A DNA stretch of 64,000 bases, from contig CP159373.1 of the NCBI GenBank assembly GCA_032595685.2, positions 579,001 to 643,000 of the forward strand, given 5' to 3'. The position numbers were made by a program, and so were the translations under genes. The stretch is from Candidatus Electrothrix aestuarii. GTDB taxonomy: Bacteria; Desulfobacterota; Desulfobulbia; Desulfobulbales; Desulfobulbaceae. The notes beneath the pieces are model-generated. The model was given only the letters and a program-made list of their open reading frames with translations. It was not told the origin of the DNA and did no database searches. This document shows, one piece after another, positions 15,281 to 24,600 of this stretch (positions are counted from its first letter, which is position 1; every line of letters begins with the position of its first letter).

Positions 15281-15370
15281 ATGGTTACAGTGTACAAACA
15301 GGAAATTGCAGAATGGCTTCTGATGGAATACCATGCCGCTCTGCATACAGTCTGCGAGAAAATGAAATGA
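15281..15370 (+). CDS. Possible 29-aa leader ORF before mntA
   Basis: ATG 15281 follows GAAGGA by a good distance. The frame ends TGA at 15368-15370, overlapping the mntA start as ATGA. mntA has no strong ribosome-binding site of its own (GAGAAA only), so translation of this leader could deliver ribosomes to mntA. The peptide (MVTVYKQEIAEWLLMEYHAA and nine more) matches nothing recognised and may be relic sequence. Confidence 0.25.
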   Translation: MVTVYKQEIAEWLLMEYHAALHTVCEKMK

Positions 15371-15663
15371 AAACCGATCTTCCTGCAATCAGAAAAAAAT
15401 TGGCACAGCGTCTTCCCTTGCTGACAGCGCAATACAAAATTAAATCGCTGGCGCTGTTCGGTTCTTACGTCCGCCACGAGCAGAACGATGCCAGCGACTT
15501 AGATATCCTGATAGAATATCAGGAAATTCCAGACCTGATCAGCTATATCGAGCTTGAAAACAGCATGTCCGATCTTCTGGGCATCAAGGTCGATCTGGTT
15601 ATGAAAGACGGACTGAAACCGAGAATTGCCAAACGCATCCTGGCGGAAGCGGTGCAGGTATGA
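15367..15663 (+). CDS. mntA: MntA-type nucleotidyltransferase antitoxin
   Basis: This 98-aa minimal nucleotidyltransferase starts at ATG 15367. The catalytic signature is exact: G32-S33, ten residues, D44-x-D46 (LFGSYVR...SDLDILIE). MntA antitoxins transfer AMP onto a tyrosine of the partner HepT to neutralise it. The next gene has precisely that partner motif and overlaps by 4 bases. This is the intact relative of the seven relics in the array, though its sequence is diverged from theirs ([10 protein letters not shown] against GSRVRNEARQD). Confidence 0.9.
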   Translation: MKTDLPAIRKKLAQRLPLLTAQYKIKSLALFGSYVRHEQNDASDLDILIEYQEIPDLISYIELENSMSDLLGIKVDLVMKDGLKPRIAKRILAEAVQV

Positions 15664-16004
15664 AAAAAAGCCGGTATCACGAGGACTACCTTGAAGATAT
15701 TGTTGAGCAAATAAGGTTAGTTCGACGTTTCATCAGCGGCATGACTTATGAGCAGTTCAGTGCGGATGAGAAAACTGTCTATGCCGTGATTCGGGCTATT
15801 GAAATAATCGGCGAGGCGACCAAGAACATCCCGGAGCAGGTCAGAAGAACTCAGCCTGCTGTTCCTTGGCGGGAAATGGCAGGAATGCGGGACAAGCTCA
15901 TTCATGATTATTTCGGTGTCAACCTGGGGATTGTCTGGAAAACCGCTACAGAACGGCTGCCGGAGCTGGAACCGATGATTCAGGAAATGCTGCCGACAGA
16001 CTGA
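15660..16004 (+). CDS. hepT: HepT-type HEPN ribonuclease toxin
   Basis: This is a 114-aa all-helical HEPN protein. The RNase motif R77-x4-H82-x-Y84 ([12 protein letters not shown]) is complete. The Arg/His pair is catalytic and the Tyr is the residue modified by MntA in studied systems. The upstream helix [16 protein letters not shown]-like segment is also typical. It is coupled to mntA by a 4-bp overlap. The pair looks intact and is the last toxin module of the array. Confidence 0.92.
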   Translation: MKKSRYHEDYLEDIVEQIRLVRRFISGMTYEQFSADEKTVYAVIRAIEIIGEATKNIPEQVRRTQPAVPWREMAGMRDKLIHDYFGVNLGIVWKTATERLPELEPMIQEMLPTD

Positions 16005-16079
16005 CAAGTTGACCGCAGCCCGTACCACCAGCCGAGTTCAAGCCGTTAGCGAATTATCTCTTCCTTGCAGTTCACAGTT

Positions 16080-16266
16080 CTCCCCTCTCTCCACCGCCTT
16101 TTTTGAACGGCAAGGCATCGTATTCGGGCGAAGACCACTCCTGCCTGCTCCGTATAATACTGTTCTCTACCTCATCATTTTCCAACTCAATATCATACAG
16201 CCCATTCTTCAGCTTTGTTCCTATCTCTCTATCCAACGGATGATCGGCTATGATCAGACATTGCGG
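16080..16266 (-). pseudogene. MntA-like nucleotidyltransferase relic, copy F (C-terminal half)
   Basis: Minus-strand sequence equals the C-terminal part of the family (from IIADHPLD-like codons to the KKAVEREG end, with substitutions such as NGLYDIELE). The similarity stops at 16266 after CATTGCGG (16259-16266), which is repeated at 17372-17379 where copy G begins. F and G appear to be one gene separated by the glycosyltransferase insertion. Confidence 0.6.
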
Positions 16267-16273
16267 GCACTTT

Positions 16274-17200
16274 CTAAAGTTTCAGAAGAAGCCCGACGTT
16301 TCGAACAAACCCATATTTCAATATCTTATATCTAAGCATTATCAGACGCTTACCCCAAAACGATTGCGTACTTAATGCACTAAAACGATCTAACATCATC
16401 CTTGTTTCTTGAGGGAGTTCACTGTCAAAACGAGTTAAAAAAGCTTGCGCTTGTTTTGTTTTATCGTGTAAGTGTTGAGTGGCTGAAGGATCATTTTTAA
16501 AAAGATTAATGGCTTTTTGAACAACATTATAGAGGGTATAGGCTTTCGCCCCTGTATCGTTGTTTTGATGTTGCCTATAAAGTAATGTTTGTTTTTGTAA
16601 TGGCACTATAGTGCCAAACTGAGATGCAGCCAATCCAAGCCACCAATCGTGCATAATGGCTTCATTTGCTACCGGAAGAGCCTTTTGAGCTAAGGCTCTA
16701 TTAATCATCGCTGTACATCCAGTAATCGTGTTATGCATCAGTAAACGATTAAGAGAATTGAGATGGGGATTGATATATTCAAATTGCCACAGTGATGTCG
16801 CAATGGGTTGTAGTGTTTCATCCACAACGCTCACATCCGTATGCACCAACGTGGGAGTATTCACTCCTTCATGTTCTTGCATCGCTGCCAGTGTGAGTTC
16901 AACTTTATCAGCATTCCATACATCATCTTGATCACAAAACATGAAATAATCACTCATTGTGTGCTGCATGGCATACGCAAGGAGCGTAGAAAAGCTCCGT
17001 TTGGCTCCTAAGCTTTCATTAGCCTCTAGACAGAGCACTTTGTACTGATTTAAGACTTCAACAGTGTTATCGGAGCTACCATCGTCTCTGGCAATGATGA
17101 TTATATTTTTGTAACTTTGCTTTAACAGAGAATCAAGCTGTGCTTCGAGGTAAGCTCCACCATTATAGGTAGCAAGGAGTATGGTAACAATTGGTTGCAT
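16274..17200 (-). CDS. Glycosyltransferase family 2 (rhamnosyltransferase-like), inserted in TA array
   Basis: This 308-aa GT2 enzyme shows the N-terminal VTILLATYNGGAYLEAQLDS, a nucleotide-binding RDDGSSDNT and the metal-binding/acceptor region FCDQDDVWNADK. The latter is typical of the rhamnosyl/galactosyl transferases of O-antigen and capsule loci. MHDWWLGLAAS and the C-terminal helices fit the same group. Base composition is lower in GC than the core genes, no glycan neighbours are nearby, and both edges abut nucleotidyltransferase relic sequence. It is therefore probably a transferred single gene. The stop lies 8 bases from the relic edge. Confidence 0.82.
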   Translation of the reverse strand: MQPIVTILLATYNGGAYLEAQLDSLLKQSYKNIIIIARDDGSSDNTVEVLNQYKVLCLEANESLGAKRSFSTLLAYAMQHTMSDYFMFCDQDDVWNADKVELTLAAMQEHEGVNTPTLVHTDVSVVDETLQPIATSLWQFEYINPHLNSLNRLLMHNTITGCTAMINRALAQKALPVANEAIMHDWWLGLAASQFGTIVPLQKQTLLYRQHQNNDTGAKAYTLYNVVQKAINLFKNDPSATQHLHDKTKQAQAFLTRFDSELPQETRMMLDRFSALSTQSFWGKRLIMLRYKILKYGFVRNVGLLLKL

Positions 17201-17362
17201 AGAGACAGCGGCCCATCATAAGGCCTCGAAAGGCAATAAAGATCGTTGAGTAAAGTAACAGCTGCAAGAAAAATGACTTTTCTATTCAGCTCTCCAAAGA
17301 TTGATCAATAACGAATATGGTTAGATTGCGCAACAAGTTGCTTAACTCCGGCCACAAAAACC

Positions 17363-17474
17363 ACCGGGCTTCATTGCGGACATGAGAACCGTGCAGAATT
17401 ACTTTCGCCTCAATGCATGAGGTGATTATAGGATCTATTTGCCTCATACGCCCCAAGATGGCTCCTGCCAGCAA
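17363..17474 (-). pseudogene. Nucleotidyltransferase relic, copy G (N-terminal half)
   Basis: The minus frame 17286-17474 reads GRMRQIDPIITSCIEAKVIL then HGSHVRNEAR, that is, the N-terminus and the GS part of the MntA-like active site. Similarity is lost after NEAR at 17363. The N-terminal residues differ from the MVTYSVNQ type of the other copies. From 17412 to the zinc-ribbon gene at 17700 nothing else is recognisable, apart from a short GCCC/GGGC hairpin near 17606. Confidence 0.6.
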
Positions 17475-17699
17475 CGAAAAAAACTCACTCTCCTATAAAC
17501 TGGCAGAGGATGGAAAGAGAAAAACTTGACTTCGTAATGCGTTACCTTTAAAGTCAGTTCATTTATGCTGTGATCCACAGCATGGGACTATATTTCTCTT
17601 TCCGCCCAGCAGTATGGGCAATTCCCCTTTTATTTGAGCAAAACGCGATCCAACCGATCTTCTTGTGGCGTAACTCTACCAAAACAACAGGAGCTCACC

Positions 17700-18725
17700 A
17701 TGAAACTCACCTGCCCCCATTGCGGTGTCACAGGTTCTATTGATGACAAATTTATCGGCAAGCAGCTAAAATGCCCCAAATGTAATGAACGCTTCACGGT
17801 AACCGAGGAAGACGCCATACAAGCAGCCCCGCCCTCCTCTCCTCCACCTGTTCCACCAAAGAAATCAAATACGAGCAACTCGCTTCCTCAACAACAGCCC
17901 CCCCAAGAAACCGAAGAGGCGGCATGTACGAGCTGCGGCAATACCTTTCCCGAAGACGAGCTCATCGAGTTAGGAGGTCGACTGATCTGTGCGGCCTGCA
18001 AACCAGTAGCACTGCAAAAGCTCAAAGAAGGAGCGGTTGAGAGTGGCTCAGGTGGACTTGAATCAGGAATAGCTGGTCATTACACCTTGCAGGCGAAGGA
18101 GGTTCTCTCGGAGGCCTGGGAAAAGGTCAAGGGCTCTAAAAGACCGATAGTGGGAGCCGTTTTTGCGATGTATTGTACAACCACTCTCCTGATGTTCCTC
18201 CTGGGAACACTCACAGGAATATTAGGTATAGATGGAACGAGTATCACATTACTTATAATAAGCCAGTTAATCCTACAATTGATAAACGTAGTCGTAACAG
18301 GACTTTTTACCGGTGGTCTGATGATGATGGGCGTACGGCGGGCTAATGATGAACCTATCAATTTTTCTATGGTCTTTGAGGGAATCGCCAAAGCCAAAAC
18401 AATCGCTCTTACTGCTATTCTCCAAACCATTATTATCATGCTTGGCTTCGCTCTCCTCATCATTCCGGGTATCTATCTGAGCATAGGATATATGATGACC
18501 TACCCGCTTATTATGGATAAGGATCTCAGCCCCTGGGAAGCTATGGAGGCCTCGCGCAAAGCCATTCATCACCACTGGTTCCAGGTATTTGGACTGTTCT
18601 TTGTCATGGGGCTTATCTTTATAGCGTCCGCCCTCCCCTTAGGAATTGGTCTGTTCTGGAGCATCCCTATGGGCGTCATAATGACGGGCATCATCTATAG
18701 GACAATCTTCGGGACAGAAAAATAA
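17700..18725 (+). CDS. Zinc-ribbon integral membrane protein
   Basis: This 341-aa protein starts at ATG 17700 with AGGAG upstream. The N-terminus is an MJ0042-type zinc ribbon (C5/C8 and C25/C28), then a Pro/Ser/Gln-rich linker. A second four-Cys ribbon follows around residues 78-100 (CTSCGNTF ... LICAACK). About five membrane helices from residue ~150 onward resemble the DUF975 / glycerophosphodiester-phosphodiesterase membrane-domain family (LLIIPGIYLSIGYMM, LSPWEAMEASRKAI). It is the first gene of a run of close-spaced zinc-finger/membrane genes leading into the MoxR operon. Its role is unknown; perhaps envelope stress or assembly. Confidence 0.72.
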   Translation: MKLTCPHCGVTGSIDDKFIGKQLKCPKCNERFTVTEEDAIQAAPPSSPPPVPPKKSNTSNSLPQQQPPQETEEAACTSCGNTFPEDELIELGGRLICAACKPVALQKLKEGAVESGSGGLESGIAGHYTLQAKEVLSEAWEKVKGSKRPIVGAVFAMYCTTTLLMFLLGTLTGILGIDGTSITLLIISQLILQLINVVVTGLFTGGLMMMGVRRANDEPINFSMVFEGIAKAKTIALTAILQTIIIMLGFALLIIPGIYLSIGYMMTYPLIMDKDLSPWEAMEASRKAIHHHWFQVFGLFFVMGLIFIASALPLGIGLFWSIPMGVIMTGIIYRTIFGTEK

Positions 18726-18731
18726 GAAACG

Positions 18732-19292
18732 ATGTCCATCAAGTGCCCTAGTTGCGGAGAACCGCTTCGGCCAGAACAGTACAATAATGACTCGCAATGC
18801 GCGAACTGCTCAGCCCCCTTGCTCTGCACAGCATATCCGGCGCTTGTCAGAGACAAAGAGATTGCGCATGCAGAGCACATTGGTGACGAAAAACAGGCGA
18901 GCTGCTTTTACCATCCTGTCAAACAGGCTGTTGTTGACTGCGCCCACTGCGGTCGTTTTCTCTGTGCCCTTTGTGACCTTGAAATGGGCGACGTTCATAT
19001 CTGCCCTACCTGCCTGAGCCGGGGCAAGGACCAGCATAATGTGATTGAACAAAAACAAGGACGTATCCGCTACGACATGCTCGCCTTAGTCCTTGCCTTC
19101 TGGCCACTCCTGCTCTTTATGCCCTTTGCGGTCATCAGTGCCCCTGTGGCACTCTATCTCACGTTGAGGCATTATAAAACGCCACTGTCCCTTACCCCTG
19201 TTACACGCTGGCGCTTTCCCGTGGCTGCATTGCTCGCCATTGCGCAATTGGTCGGGATCGGCTGGGGCACCTATTTCTTGATTTCCCTGTAG
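18732..19292 (+). CDS. B-box/zinc-ribbon membrane protein
   Basis: This 186-aa protein starts 6 bases after the previous stop. The N-terminal ribbon has CPSC and CANC pairs (C5, C8, C23, C26). A B-box-like finger follows (CFYHPVKQAVVDCAHCGRFL then CALC and CPTC). Two or three hydrophobic helices close the protein. B-box fingers plus helices also appear in 20316-20636, so they look like paralogous modules of one complex. No enzyme motif is seen. Confidence 0.65.
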   Translation: MSIKCPSCGEPLRPEQYNNDSQCANCSAPLLCTAYPALVRDKEIAHAEHIGDEKQASCFYHPVKQAVVDCAHCGRFLCALCDLEMGDVHICPTCLSRGKDQHNVIEQKQGRIRYDMLALVLAFWPLLLFMPFAVISAPVALYLTLRHYKTPLSLTPVTRWRFPVAALLAIAQLVGIGWGTYFLISL

Positions 19293-19294
19293 GC

Positions 19295-20323
19295 ATGAAG
19301 AAAAAAAACACCTATCGTCTGATCAAAGGAAGTCGCCAACGTGATTTTATCGGCAGCATGTCCAGTCTCTGGCTTGCAGATGATCACCTGCTTCTGGTCA
19401 GAAATAGCGGCTGGAAGGAATCATACCGAAAATTTTATTTTGCTGATATACAGGGATTGATTATTGCAAAGACCAAGCAACGGAGAAATCAGACCATCCT
19501 CCTGCTCCTTTTCACCCTTTTCTTTCTGGGTCTGGCCGCCCTGTCAGGAGAAATAGGCAGGATGATCCTCGGTTCAATGGCCGTTCTTCTCCTTCTCGTT
19601 CTCTCAGTAAACTGGTTCAAAGGAGCAACATGCAGAGCCCAGATTATCACCGCAGTACAAAGCACCTCTCTTCCCTGCAATCGCTTTCCGGTGGCCAAAC
19701 GTCTCAAGGAAACCCTCACCACCTCCATAACAAAGGTGCAAGGATCATTTGATGCTGCGCACAGCGAGAAGCTCATAACCACACTTCAAAAAATTTCCGA
19801 AGAGAAGAAGGCCACAGCGTCCTCCTCTCGCAAAGGGGATTCCCAGGAGCAGCAATTCACCCTGTTCTTTGACAAGCGCGCCCACATCCTTACCTATACC
19901 CTTTTTCTTGTCCTGGCAGGTATCAGTGCTGTCTCTCTCGGGGGACGAGAACAGCTCCTCTATACGACGGAATCCATCCTCTTTGGTCTGACCCTGATTA
20001 CCATTATAGTAGCCCTATACCGTCAATCGCGGAGCAAAATAACAGGCATTTTATCATCTCTCACCTGGATAGCTTCTATCATTTTGGTCATTGGAATTGT
20101 GTTAAATTTCGGATTAATCGCTGCAGCCATGCAGCAGACGAACGATATACCCGCCATGCTCAACAACGAGTACAAGCTCTGGATGATGCTGGGCCAGGTG
20201 CAACCGGAGGATTCACTCTATCTCAGGGTACTCCTGACAAGCAGGGTAGTCTGCTTTACCCTGCTGGGCATACTCGGTCTCCTGTTCACCCGCAAAGCGA
20301 ACAACACAAAGGCAGATGCTTAA
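19295..20323 (+). CDS. Multi-span membrane protein of the MoxR-linked cluster
   Basis: This 342-aa protein starts 2 bases after the previous stop. An N-terminal soluble part (~65 aa, FADIQGLIIAKTKQRRNQT) resembles a small PH-like segment and precedes two helices. A charged loop of ~80 aa follows, then about four more helices and a short C-terminal soluble stretch. No known family is recognised. Its stop overlaps the next start by 8 bases, placing it firmly in the operon. Confidence 0.6.
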   Translation: MKKKNTYRLIKGSRQRDFIGSMSSLWLADDHLLLVRNSGWKESYRKFYFADIQGLIIAKTKQRRNQTILLLLFTLFFLGLAALSGEIGRMILGSMAVLLLLVLSVNWFKGATCRAQIITAVQSTSLPCNRFPVAKRLKETLTTSITKVQGSFDAAHSEKLITTLQKISEEKKATASSSRKGDSQEQQFTLFFDKRAHILTYTLFLVLAGISAVSLGGREQLLYTTESILFGLTLITIIVALYRQSRSKITGILSSLTWIASIILVIGIVLNFGLIAAAMQQTNDIPAMLNNEYKLWMMLGQVQPEDSLYLRVLLTSRVVCFTLLGILGLLFTRKANNTKADA

Positions 20324-20636
20324 TACCTCCGGAGCCTGTTTTAACCATGCAGATCGGGAACCGGTCGCCCGTTGCCCGGAATGCAGCCGTTATTTTTGCC
20401 GGGAATGCGTCAGTGATCATGATGGACGCCTGCTCTGTTCAGCCTGTCTCCACAACACCACCGAGCATCAGGAAGAACGAAAAAGCAGCTGGCTCAAATA
20501 CCTCATCCCACCGTTTCAGGTTCTCCTGGGAGTGCTGGGTGCCTGGCTGGCTTTTTATCTCCTGGCCAGCACGCTCCTCTCCATTCCTTCAACCATCCAC
20601 GATGTGACCTTCCGGCATGAGCAAAAAGCACGATGA
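20316..20636 (+). CDS. B-box zinc-finger, single-span membrane protein
   Basis: The product has 106 residues. The finger CFNHADREPVARCPECSRYF then CREC and CSAC gives the B-box-type Cys/His spacing, followed by one or two helices (LIPPFQVLLGVLGAWLAFYL). It overlaps both neighbours (8 and 20 bases). Such tiny B-box membrane proteins are frequent next to MoxR/DUF58 operons in delta-type proteobacteria, as far as I recall. Function unknown. Confidence 0.62.
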   Translation: MLNTSGACFNHADREPVARCPECSRYFCRECVSDHDGRLLCSACLHNTTEHQEERKSSWLKYLIPPFQVLLGVLGAWLAFYLLASTLLSIPSTIHDVTFRHEQKAR

Positions 20637-21582
20637 ACTCTTCAGCGTGAGCCATTTTCTGCTCATGGACGAGGCCTTGACCCTGGTCAGGACTGGCGGC
20701 CCAAGCGCCCTCTTCTTTTATTATCTCGGAACCCTCCCCTTTGTTGCCGCCTTGCTCATCTTCTGGAACGATATGAGTTATTCCAGCTTTGCTGCTGAAC
20801 ATGCTCTGTGGACCTCCCTGCTCATGGGCATGCTCTTCTGCTGGATGAAAGGATGGCAGGCTGTCTACGGCAGAGTCCTTCATGATATTCGGCTGGGGAT
20901 TACACCGCAGCTGGCAGGGCCTGCCGAGTTCTTCCGTATCTGCTTTCGCCAGGCAATGATACAGCCCTGGGGTATTTTCCTTTTCATGCTCTGCATCCCT
21001 TTGCTCTTTCTTCCTTTCCCCTGGGTGAATGCCTTTTTCCAAAATCATACCGTACTTGGGGCGGTTGCGGATAAAAAGGAACTCACCCGCCAGAGCATGA
21101 CGCTGGCAGCAAAGGAGAAATGGCAAAACTATGTGATTATCTGGATACTCAGCCCCTGGCCCCTTTTTCTCGTCTTTCTGAGCTGCTTCGGCCTGGCTGC
21201 ACTGATTATTCATTTTGGCGAGATGTATGGTATCCGCACAGAGTTCTTCGGCGATCTTCCCTGGTTTGTCATCGGCGTGTTGTTCATCATTCTCGGGGTC
21301 TGGCCTGCCAGTCCTTTGGGAGTGGTACTTGCTGTAAACATTCTTCTGCTGCTCATCGCCTTGCCCCATCTGATTAATATGCTCACCGGCGTAGAAACCG
21401 TCATGCTCCGCAGTGGATACTACTGGTTTGCCAATACCACCAGCCTGCTGACCATCTCCTGCGGCGTATATCTCCTCCTTGACCCACTGCTCAAGGCGGC
21501 GTATACCCTGCGCTGTTTTTATGGGATGTCCTTACGGAGCGGGACTGATTTGCTGGTTGATCTGCGATTGGCCAACAAATAA
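20617..21582 (+). CDS. Multi-span membrane protein upstream of the insertion
   Basis: This 321-aa protein has about seven hydrophobic helices (FFYYLGTLPFVAALLIFW, GVVLAVNILLLLIALPHL and others) and short loops. It ends DLRLANK. It probably preceded the DUF4129 gene (26407) before the CHAT and RAYT genes came between them. It may be a membrane partner of the DUF4129 protein. No family is named with confidence, and the antisense 288-codon frame across it is a shadow. Confidence 0.6.
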   Translation: MSKKHDELFSVSHFLLMDEALTLVRTGGPSALFFYYLGTLPFVAALLIFWNDMSYSSFAAEHALWTSLLMGMLFCWMKGWQAVYGRVLHDIRLGITPQLAGPAEFFRICFRQAMIQPWGIFLFMLCIPLLFLPFPWVNAFFQNHTVLGAVADKKELTRQSMTLAAKEKWQNYVIIWILSPWPLFLVFLSCFGLAALIIHFGEMYGIRTEFFGDLPWFVIGVLFIILGVWPASPLGVVLAVNILLLLIALPHLINMLTGVETVMLRSGYYWFANTTSLLTISCGVYLLLDPLLKAAYTLRCFYGMSLRSGTDLLVDLRLANK

Positions 21583-21621
21583 GATCGACCAGCCATCACC
21601 TGACCATAGGAGGAGCACACC

Positions 21622-24600
21622 ATGCCCGCTGAACTGATGTTGAATTTCCCTGACCCGACGCAGGTTGCCGTCCATCTTCTGGATGAATATGCGGACATGA
21701 CCTCGGCCTTTGCCTTTGTCAATCCGCTCACAGAAAACGACATGGAGGAAATTCGTTGGTATCTGGAGGACTACGGCACCGGCTACCGGTCCGGGCCGGA
21801 TGATGATCGGGCCGACAGGGTACGGGAGCAACTGCCCGGTTGGGGAACCGCTCTGTTCGAGGCCGTATTCAAAGCGGATGATAAGGTCGCTGATAAGGCT
21901 TATGAACTCTTTCGCAATTTCCGGGACGAGGAGGCGAAAGGTCGCCTGCTCACCATTGCTGCGGATCATCCGGCTGTGCTTTCCCTGCCTTGGGAGCTGC
22001 TCCGTCCATCAAGTGGAGTTTTTCTCTTCGGTGAGACCCCGCGCATCTCCATCCGCCGTCGTCTGCCGATGGCCGGGGAGGGACGCAGGCCCCATAAGCG
22101 TAAGCCCAAGTCCGTGCTGCGCCTGCTCTTCATTGTCAGCCGCCCGGAAGATGCCGGGTTCATCAATCCCCGTACTGATCCGCAGGCTGTGCTGGATGCG
22201 CTGGAGCAACAGGAACAGCAGCGGGTGGAGGTGGAATTCCTCCGCCCGGCCACACTCTCGGCACTTGAGGAACGGCTTCGTGATGAGGACCAGCCCGCTG
22301 TGGACATCATTCATTTTGACGGCCACGGGGTCTTTGACCGTAACGGCACGCTGGGCAGGGAGGCGGCAAAGACGCATGTCCCGGAGTATATGAAAGGGCT
22401 GCTCAACGAACTGATCAATAAGGCGGAAAGCAAAGGTGAGACAACGGCGGCCCCCAAGCATACCGGCTATCTGCTCTTTGAGGATGAGCAGGGCAAAAAA
22501 GCCTTGGTGGAAGCCCGCCTGCTGGGCGAGTTGTTTCACCGTCAGCGTGTCGGTCTGGTGGTGCTGTCCGCCTGTCAGTCTGCGGCAATGGATGAGGACG
22601 ATGCCATGAGCAGTGTGGCAGCCTGGCTCACCCATGCCGGTATTCCCGGTGTGCTGGCGATGACGCACAGCGTTTTAGTCACCACTGCCGGACTGCTGTT
22701 TGCCCGGTTTTATCGCAGTCTGTTCAAAGGCGGTCCGGTGGGCAAGGCTTTGGACGATGCCCGTGCGGCCTTGTATTTTGATCCCAAGCGGGGGGAACGG
22801 CTGCGCGGCACAGGCGGTAATCAGAGCGTGACCCTCAAGCTGCACGACTGGTTCCTGCCTGCCCTGTATCAGACCGGACCGAATCGTCCGCTACTGAATC
22901 AGGATGATGCGGGCGAAGTTTCGGCACCGGACAGAAAGCATAACCTACCCAAGATGCAGGAGTCGGGGTTCTTCGGCAGAACCCGCGAACTCTGGCGGAT
23001 TGAGCGGGCCTTGACCGTGCAGGGAACCCGCCGTTTCTCGGTTACCGGCTTCGGCGGTCAGGGCAAGACCTATCTTGCCTTGGAAACGGGATACTGGCTC
23101 CTGCGCACCGGGTTGTTCCGGCGGGTCTGCTTTGTCAGTTTTTCCGGTTTCCAGGGAGTTGATCCGGTGGGTGTGACGGTCAGCACCTTGGCGACCGTGC
23201 TGGATGAAAGTCTGCCTGATGCGGAAGCTGCTGAGGCAGCTCTGAAACGGATTCCGACGCTGTTGATTCTCGACAACCTGGAGAGCTTGGCCGACGAAGC
23301 CGGTCTGCCGGAGCTGCTGACTGCGGCGACCCGCTGGTCAGAAGCCGGGAAGAGCCGTGTCCTGCTCACCTCCCGTCAGCCGGACTTCAATCATCCTGAC
23401 TATCGCACCGCAGGCACCTTTAAGCATCAATGCCTGCACCTCAAGGGCTTAGGGAAACAGGATGCCCTGGACTGGTTCGGCGAGCTGATGCGCCTGCCGC
23501 CGGAACCGAAATTCGGGATGCCGCAGCGCAGTGCCTTGGTCAATCTGTTTGAGCAGGTGGATTTCCATCCCCTGTCCATCGGTTTGCTGGCGCAGCAGCT
23601 CAAGGAACGCCGCCCGGCGGAGCTGGGGGAACGGCTGGAAGCCCTGCTGGAGGAGCAGCCCGCTGATCGGGAAGATCGGTCGCTGCTGGCCTCGCTGGAA
23701 CTGTCCATTGAGCGACTGCCGGAGCGGTGCAGGGAGTGGCTGCCGAGGTTGGGGGTGTTTCAGGGCGGGGGATTGGAGGAGATCGTGGTGGGGGTGGCCG
23801 GGATGGAGGAGTATCCCTCTGAGTGGTCTGTTCTGCGGCATCATCTGATACTTTCCGGGTTGATACTGGGGGAGCAGTTATTGGGGGCAGAGAATATCTG
23901 GTTACGTTTTCATCCGACCTTAGCTCCGGCCCTGCGACCGAAGTTGGATAAGAAGGAGCAGGTCAAGCTGCTGGAAGGCTATTGGCTGGTGTATTACCTG
24001 CTTTCCATCAAGCTGTATCAGCTGGACAGCAAGAATCCTCATGCCGCTCGCGCCATTGCCCGCTGCGAACTGTCTAATCTGCTTAGGGCTGTTCATGTCG
24101 CTTTGCAGACAGGCAAGGCCGAACAGAGCGTGGACTTTGTTGATAAAGTCAATCGCTTTCTCTTGATCTTTGGGATGCGGCGGAACTATCAGATCCTTAC
24201 AGAGGCGACTGCCAAGGCAGACGGCGCGGTTGGCTCGCAGGCATGGTATGTCACCTGCAGCAACGTTGGCGAACAGCTTTATCATAGCAGTCAGCCCGGA
24301 GCAGCAGCACAGGTCTTTGAGAAAATCCTTACCGGGTTGGAGAAGACTCCCAGCCATAATCGATGCGTTACCTTGGGCAGACTGGGACGTTGTTATCGTA
24401 TGCAGCACCAGCCTGTTCAGGCGGAACATTACTACCGGCAGGAGATGGAGGAACTGACCCAATTGGAACAAAGCGACGGGGTACAAAAACTGATCGGTGG
24501 TGCCCAAGCCGATCTGGCTGATGTACTGTGTGATCAAGGCTGCTACACCAATGCCAAGACAGCCTATCAAGCAAGCTTAGAGATCATGGAAGAGCTAGGT

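Noticed and set aside
8856-17474. Integron cassette array
   Set aside because: The order resembles cassettes, but no integrase was found and the repeats are recognisable gene remnants rather than attC-like sites; a different recombination route is more likely.
20503-21369. 288-codon minus-strand ORF opposite the membrane gene
   Set aside because: It is antisense to a clear multi-span membrane protein in an operon, and its composition (Gln/Glu/His-rich) is the usual mirror of hydrophobic codons.
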